NCBI RefSeq assembly: GCF_000025985.1
Contig: NC_003228.3
Span: 4,154,001-4,218,000 of the forward strand
From: Bacteroides fragilis NCTC 9343
GTDB taxonomy: Bacteria; Bacteroidota; Bacteroidia; Bacteroidales; Bacteroidaceae
DNA length: 64,000 nucleotides
Reading direction: 5' to 3'
Shown here piece after piece: positions 59,025 through 64,000 of the stretch. Under the pieces are notes generated by a model. It made no database searches. It saw nothing but the letters and a program-made list of their open reading frames with translations, and was not told where the DNA came from. The translations under genes were made by a program, and so were the position numbers. Within the stretch, counting starts at the first letter, position 1. Every line of letters starts with the position of its first letter.

Positions 59025-60866
59025 TTACCATCCGGGATTCTGTACCAGTTTTTTTGACTTTTGTATCTCTGCCAACGGAATGGGATACAGATACATACGT
59101 TTTTCAAAAATACGAGTTTCAAAAGCAGTACGTTTCATGAAACCTTCAAGATCGGTAGCATTCATATCCATACCATGAACCGGACCACCTTGTTTATAAC
59201 CCTCCTCTTCAGCACACATCCAACGGCGCACATCAAAATAGCGTTGTCCTTCGGCAAACAATTCGATACGACGCTCGTGACGGATCGCTTTTTCCTGCAA
59301 CTCCCGGTTACCGATAATTTCCGGCTTAATATCTTTCAGCAAAGGAATACCGGCTCTATAACGAACACTGTCCACATACTGAATGATGCGTGCATCACCC
59401 GGATTTACATGATTCAAAGCTTCTGCATATAACAAATAGAAATCGGCCAAACGGAACAACATACCTGCTCGATATTTGGATTTCGGATTGTTTCCCTGAT
59501 TCAACAAGTCACGGTTCATGCCTTTATAAAGTAAGTATCCCGAATAACTCATATCTGCTTTAGAATTATCGTCAGGCATTCCTTTATAAAAATAAATTTT
59601 CTTATCTGTTTTTTGCCATACTTTGCCGGAATAAGTTATATCCTGGTAAAAACGAGGTTCACGGTTCTTATACATATTCGGTATACCGTCTTCACCAATG
59701 CCCTCTTCTTTATACAAACCCGATTCTTCAATGCTCTTGCCATCACTCATCAAAAAGTCATCGATGGCTTCCTGGAGGACTCCGACACAACTGAATCCGC
59801 TAAAAATTGCACGCGGTGTACATCTACGCTCACGACCCTCACCATTTACGCCTCCCCAGGAGTTCTTACTACTTTGCCAAACAGCTTCGGAATTGTTAAC
59901 GCTTACCTGAAACAACTGATAAAGTGACTCAGCCGGATCGATTTCACCATTTTTCATTACTTGGTATAAAGAGTAGCGTCCCTTTGAATAATCGATAAAA
60001 CGTTGTAAAGCATCCAATGCAGTCTTCCATTTCGTGTCATCTTTTGCCGGGAAAAGTTGCTTGCCTTGATTATCCTTCAAAGCAATAGCTTCGGGATAAC
60101 CACCATTGAACAACGGACTTGCCGCATATACATGCAATTTAGCCAAGATAGCCAATGCCGCCCCTTTGGTTGGCGCTGCCGCACGCTCATTATTGATGGT
60201 GCCATCCGGATTCAGTTCTTTCTCCGGAAGTAGGTCATAGCATTCATTAAGTTCTTTATCGATAAAAGCGACTACTTCATCTACCGAATTTCTGTAATAG
60301 TCCAAATCAGCGGCCGAGGGATCAGCGATTTCGGTCATAATAGGAATTGGGCCATATAACTCAAACAACAGGTAATGATAATAGGCACGTAAGAAACGTG
60401 CTTCATTTTTCAAAAGAGCCAGTTCTTTTTCATCAATAAAGTCAGCCACATCGCCATTCTGCGGAATAACGTGGGCATAGGCAATGAACTCATTCGCCTG
60501 TCGTATCTGTTTATAAAGACTCCAGCGTGACAAAGTTGCCGATCCGGCATGATAACCGATTGTCGGAATCGTCTTCACATTGTTCTGTGCAGATTTCAAT
60601 TCATCAGAAACAGCCGGCCAAGGATTGTCCAAACCGGTCAGATCGGCATAAGCACTCGTTATAATGATGTTTGACACATCGGGAATACCCGTATAGATGT
60701 AGCGATGAAACCGACGTGCATAACTTGTGTTATTAAAAACTTCTTCCATAGTCATCTCCGCAGCCAGATCATCAGAAACATTCAGATAATCTTCACAACC
60801 GGAAAAGAGAGTCGCACTAAATCCAAGTGCCAGTATATAGGTGGATAAATTCTTAAATACTTTCAT
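59025..60866 (-). CDS. SusD/RagB-family nutrient-binding lipoprotein (second locus)
   Basis: This 613-residue lipoprotein has a lipobox (TLFSGCED, Cys24). It has SusD-type segments: NVSDDLAAEMTMEEVFNNTSYARRF, EARFLRAYYHYLLFELYGPIPIM (conserved Arg-Ala-x-x-Tyr), AILAKLHVYAASPLFNGGYPE and the C-terminal IRHERRIELFAEGQRYFDVRRWM. It starts 22 bases after the SusC stop. It belongs to a second uptake locus whose other genes lie beyond the right edge. The ligand, probably a glycan, is unknown. Confidence 0.94.
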   Translation of the reverse strand: MKVFKNLSTYILALGFSATLFSGCEDYLNVSDDLAAEMTMEEVFNNTSYARRFHRYIYTGIPDVSNIIITSAYADLTGLDNPWPAVSDELKSAQNNVKTIPTIGYHAGSATLSRWSLYKQIRQANEFIAYAHVIPQNGDVADFIDEKELALLKNEARFLRAYYHYLLFELYGPIPIMTEIADPSAADLDYYRNSVDEVVAFIDKELNECYDLLPEKELNPDGTINNERAAAPTKGAALAILAKLHVYAASPLFNGGYPEAIALKDNQGKQLFPAKDDTKWKTALDALQRFIDYSKGRYSLYQVMKNGEIDPAESLYQLFQVSVNNSEAVWQSSKNSWGGVNGEGRERRCTPRAIFSGFSCVGVLQEAIDDFLMSDGKSIEESGLYKEEGIGEDGIPNMYKNREPRFYQDITYSGKVWQKTDKKIYFYKGMPDDNSKADMSYSGYLLYKGMNRDLLNQGNNPKSKYRAGMLFRLADFYLLYAEALNHVNPGDARIIQYVDSVRYRAGIPLLKDIKPEIIGNRELQEKAIRHERRIELFAEGQRYFDVRRWMCAEEEGYKQGGPVHGMDMNATDLEGFMKRTAFETRIFEKRMYLYPIPLAEIQKSKKLVQNPGW

Positions 60867-60888
60867 ATAAATACTATTATTAATTTAG

Positions 60889-63800
60889 TTAGAATGTAAA
60901 GTCAAGACCAAAAGTAAATGTACGGTTCAAAGGATAAGGGAATCCTCCATTGCTGTTTCCTTGTTCGGGATCCCACATTTTAATATGATCCCATACACAC
61001 AGATTGTTTCCTTGCACATAGAAACGTAATGCCTCTATATTCAACTTTTTCAGCAACTTTTTATCAAAATTATAACCTAATTCGATGTTCTTCAATCTCA
61101 GGAAACTTGCGTCACGCAACCACCACGTACTGGCTACCGTATTATTCTGGAAGTTGTTACTATGCATACGGGGAAACATTACATTCTGACTCGGATTCTG
61201 TTCTGTCCAGCGATCGGCTACCACCGAACGCACAGCAGATTCTTCAACTCCCCACTGGAAAGGGAAAAAAGTTGCGTCAGCTCCGGTTCCCAATACTGTC
61301 GAAGTGTTACCGGCTCCCTGAAAAAAGATACCTGCATAAAAACCTTTCCATTCAGCATTAAATCCAAAACCATAGACCACTTCGGGAACAGTAGGATTTC
61401 CTACATCTTCCTTCTGGTCATTACTGTCAATCTTACCATCACCGTTCAGGTCTTTGTATTTGATATCACCCGGACGCACACCGCTTGAAAGGCCGGAAAC
61501 GACCCCGGGTTTTAATTCATAAGTACGGTTGAGCCCCTCACCATTGATGATAAAGTCATCATATGTATAAAGCCCCTCGGCAATATATAGTTTATTTGAG
61601 TTGAGTCGGGTGCCTCTTTTCTCCAACCAAGGATATACCTGTGGCACTTGATCGTATTCGATAATTTCATTACGGGCAAACGTAAAGTTTCCACGTGCAC
61701 TCAGATTGACCTGCCCTATTTTCTGGTTAAGGATCAGACTGGCATCCACTCCATGATTCTTCACAATACCGAAATTCTGCCAAGGCATCTGCTGGAAGCC
61801 GGTTACATTGGACACTGTATTACGCTGCAACAAAATGCTTTTACGCTTATTATTGAAATAGTCAACTTGCAAATCAATACGGTTGTCGAATAACCCGAGA
61901 TCAATACCGTAATTCTTCTTTTCCTCAATTTCCCATGAAAGGTAAGGAGCTTCAAACCGGGCTTCGGTTATTCCATTACCAATACCTCCCATACCTCCCG
62001 TATCGCTGAAACCGAGATCATATCCTCCATTATCCTGTTTCATCGTACCACGATACAAGAAACGGTCGCCACCGGTATCATCATTTCCCGTACGGCCGAT
62101 AGAAAATCTAAATTTCAACTTATTGACCACCTTCTTCAATACCTCCGGATAAAAGGGTTCGTTACTGACATACCATGCCAATCCCATTGCCGGGAAAAAG
62201 CCGAAACGATATCCTTTGGCAAAGGTTTCGGAACCTGTATAACCGAAGTTTCCTTCTATAAAATAACGCCCGTCATAGCCATATGTAGCACGTCCCACAA
62301 GTCCCTGCTTTCTGTAAGGTAGAGCATTATTATGATATTGAGTCTCTTTTTGCATGTAAAGAACCATAGCAGTCACATCGTGTTTCTGCGCAAAAGTCCG
62401 GTTATAGTTGAACGAAGTCTCAAAATATATCTTTTTATTCGAAGAGTTTTCCAGTTTCTCGGTCAATACGTCGCTGCCTTCCACTACTTTCTTAAATTGC
62501 AATCCACCGTTTTCATCACGTCCGGTCGCCAGATATTGAGTAGGTGTCTTTGTACGTTTTGCTATATATTTCATGTCTGCATCGAAACTGATCAGACCTT
62601 TCCAGTTCAGTCCTTTGGTGATAAAGTCTAATTTTTGGTCTACTTCCAGTTTCGACTGGATAGATGTTCTCCATTCTTTGGCATATCCGGAATTCATAAG
62701 CAAGTTATACGGATTCACCCGATTACCCGAAGGACGCGGATGTCCGGCAATTGTCCCGTCTGAGTATTCAGCAGGCATCAGGTAAGACGGGGTGCGGCAC
62801 ATCGAATTAAAAATAGTATTTGTACTTGTCCCCGGATAGTTTGTCTGCAAATATTGCCCACTTATATCTACTTTTACTAAAGTCGTTTTCGTTGCATCAA
62901 AATCAATATTACTACGTAAATTATAACGTTTTAGCCCGATATTATTGTCATACTCGTTTTTCTTACCTTCTTTAAAGATACCGTTCTCCTGATAAAACGC
63001 TCCGGAAACAAAATAACGCGCACGTTCGGAACCTCCCCTTACATTAAGAGTATAACGCATATTGTAAGTATGCTCTCTCAACATCTCCTTCAACCAGTCG
63101 GTATCGGGATAAAGATCACGATCGGCTCCCGGACCATACATGGCAATTTCTTCCGCTGTGCGTATACTGGCTGTTCCTTCATTATTTAAAGCTTCATTAT
63201 ACAGATCGAGTGTCTCCACCGAATTCATGAATTTAGGTAGACGAGTCGGAGTAAGCAAAGTGGACTCGGCACGAAGAGATATTTTGGGCTTCTGTGAATT
63301 TCCACGCTTAGAAGTGATCAAAATAACTCCGTTGGCACCCTCTGCCCCATATACAGCCGTCGCAGCAGCATCTTTCAGCAAAGTAAACGATTCAATCTCG
63401 TCGGGTTCGATATCTTGCATATTACGAGGCACACCGTCAACTAAAACCAACGGATTCGTACCTCCCTTAAAAGAACTTACACCTCTAATCCAAAACTCAG
63501 AGTTATCATATCCCGGCTCACCCGAACGTTGAACGGCAATCAGGCCCGGCACCTGTCCGGCCAAGGAATTAGTCAGATTTCTGTTAGATGATACTGCCAG
63601 TTCTTTAGGCCCGATGGCATTAATAGAACTTACTACACTATTTTTTTTCTGTTTGCCGTAACCAATTACCACTACTTCATCCAACAATTCGGTGTTTGGA
63701 AGCATTTTTATAGCCAAAATCTTTTCACCTTTATAGGTTATCCGCTGTGGTTCGTAGCCCACATACGAAAAAAGAAGTATGTCCCCTTTTTTGGCATTTA

Positions 63801-64000
63801 TCGAAAAATTGCCATCTACATCGGTAATAACTCCTGTAGTAGTTCCTTCCAATTTAATTTGTACTCCAATCAAGGGCTGGCCATTCTCATCCACCACAAG
63901 TCCGGCGGCATTACGGACTTGGGCAAAGGCTGAATTGAGTCCGATAGATAATAAAAACAGAACAAAGCAAATTGATCTTAATACTTTATTCTTAAGCGCA
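60889..64000 (-). CDS. SusC/RagA TonB-linked transporter (second locus; 5' end outside window)
   Basis: The frame is open through the right edge, so the start codon is missing. The first visible residues form a signal peptide (LRSICFVLFLLSIGLNSAFA), so only a few residues are lost. A carboxypeptidase-regulatory-like domain (VVDENGQPLIGVQIKLEG) follows, then the plug (VVIGYGKQKKNSVVSSINAI, LVLVDGVPRNMQDIEPDEIES) and a roughly 800-residue barrel ending TFTFGLDFTF. There is no STN domain between signal peptide and sandwich, so unlike the first SusC it should not signal to a FecR/ECF pair. Regulation is probably by a hybrid two-component or other regulator outside the window (inference). About 1037 residues are visible. 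Confidence 0.95.
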   Translation of the reverse strand, partial: ALKNKVLRSICFVLFLLSIGLNSAFAQVRNAAGLVVDENGQPLIGVQIKLEGTTTGVITDVDGNFSINAKKGDILLFSYVGYEPQRITYKGEKILAIKMLPNTELLDEVVVIGYGKQKKNSVVSSINAIGPKELAVSSNRNLTNSLAGQVPGLIAVQRSGEPGYDNSEFWIRGVSSFKGGTNPLVLVDGVPRNMQDIEPDEIESFTLLKDAAATAVYGAEGANGVILITSKRGNSQKPKISLRAESTLLTPTRLPKFMNSVETLDLYNEALNNEGTASIRTAEEIAMYGPGADRDLYPDTDWLKEMLREHTYNMRYTLNVRGGSERARYFVSGAFYQENGIFKEGKKNEYDNNIGLKRYNLRSNIDFDATKTTLVKVDISGQYLQTNYPGTSTNTIFNSMCRTPSYLMPAEYSDGTIAGHPRPSGNRVNPYNLLMNSGYAKEWRTSIQSKLEVDQKLDFITKGLNWKGLISFDADMKYIAKRTKTPTQYLATGRDENGGLQFKKVVEGSDVLTEKLENSSNKKIYFETSFNYNRTFAQKHDVTAMVLYMQKETQYHNNALPYRKQGLVGRATYGYDGRYFIEGNFGYTGSETFAKGYRFGFFPAMGLAWYVSNEPFYPEVLKKVVNKLKFRFSIGRTGNDDTGGDRFLYRGTMKQDNGGYDLGFSDTGGMGGIGNGITEARFEAPYLSWEIEEKKNYGIDLGLFDNRIDLQVDYFNNKRKSILLQRNTVSNVTGFQQMPWQNFGIVKNHGVDASLILNQKIGQVNLSARGNFTFARNEIIEYDQVPQVYPWLEKRGTRLNSNKLYIAEGLYTYDDFIINGEGLNRTYELKPGVVSGLSSGVRPGDIKYKDLNGDGKIDSNDQKEDVGNPTVPEVVYGFGFNAEWKGFYAGIFFQGAGNTSTVLGTGADATFFPFQWGVEESAVRSVVADRWTEQNPSQNVMFPRMHSNNFQNNTVASTWWLRDASFLRLKNIELGYNFDKKLLKKLNIEALRFYVQGNNLCVWDHIKMWDPEQGNSNGGFPYPLNRTFTFGLDFTF

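Overview
The window looks like a chromosomal segment of a gut Bacteroides, most probably of the B. fragilis group. Evidence seen directly: two SusC/SusD outer-membrane pairs, an ECF sigma/FecR pair, many lipobox lipoproteins, no Shine-Dalgarno-type start sites, and promoters of the Bacteroides type (TTTG near -33, TAnnTTTG near -7, about 19-20 bp apart). The species call is an inference; no 16S rRNA gene is present. Nothing resembling a phage, insertion sequence or CRISPR array was found.

Left part (1-18,000), mostly housekeeping: an ExbB-type proton channel with the start of a following membrane protein cut by the window edge, tRNA-Ser(GGA), tatD, a conserved unknown, a polyprenyl synthase and tonB, all on the minus strand. 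cmk, ispH and pfkA follow on the plus strand. A three-gene minus-strand operon (steroid 5-alpha-reductase-like membrane protein, Old-Yellow-Enzyme flavoprotein, short-chain dehydrogenase) matches the gene content of a known gut Bacteroidetes bile-acid/steroid-reducing cluster. Then come the oxidative-branch TCA genes acnA, icd and gltA, and an SF1 (DNA2/IGHMBP2-like) helicase.

Middle part (18,000-28,300): a LruC-domain lipoprotein and the branched-chain amino acid operon ilvD-ilvB-ilvN-(acyl-ACP thioesterase)-(small OMP)-ilvC. Upstream of ilvD is a complete, previously unlabelled attenuator: a promoter, a 24-codon leader peptide rich in Ile/Val/Leu codons, and mutually exclusive antiterminator and terminator hairpins.

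Surface-structure operon (28,700-37,320): an AraC-family regulator, an OmpA-type protein and three paralogous lipoproteins. Each paralogue has a lipobox, a helical neck, 29-30 Gly-X-Y collagen triplets and a C-terminal FISUMP-type globular domain. Equal collagen length in three co-transcribed paralogues suggests a trimeric, C1q-like surface fibre (inference). I consider this the strongest candidate for an undescribed system.

Right part (37,600-64,000): a SlyD-like isomerase with a Cys/His tail, a cysteine-desulfidase-like enzyme, a GH43 enzyme with PCMD-domain lipoproteins and a beta-barrel, and a sigma/FecR-controlled SusCD locus. The enzymes of that locus are three different phosphoesterase superfamilies rather than glycosidases, plus a sulfatase-like remnant. 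At the right edge is a second SusCD pair whose SusC start lies outside the window. Several intergenic gaps hold islands of short words repeated two or three times and then inverted into a hairpin; the word differs from island to island.
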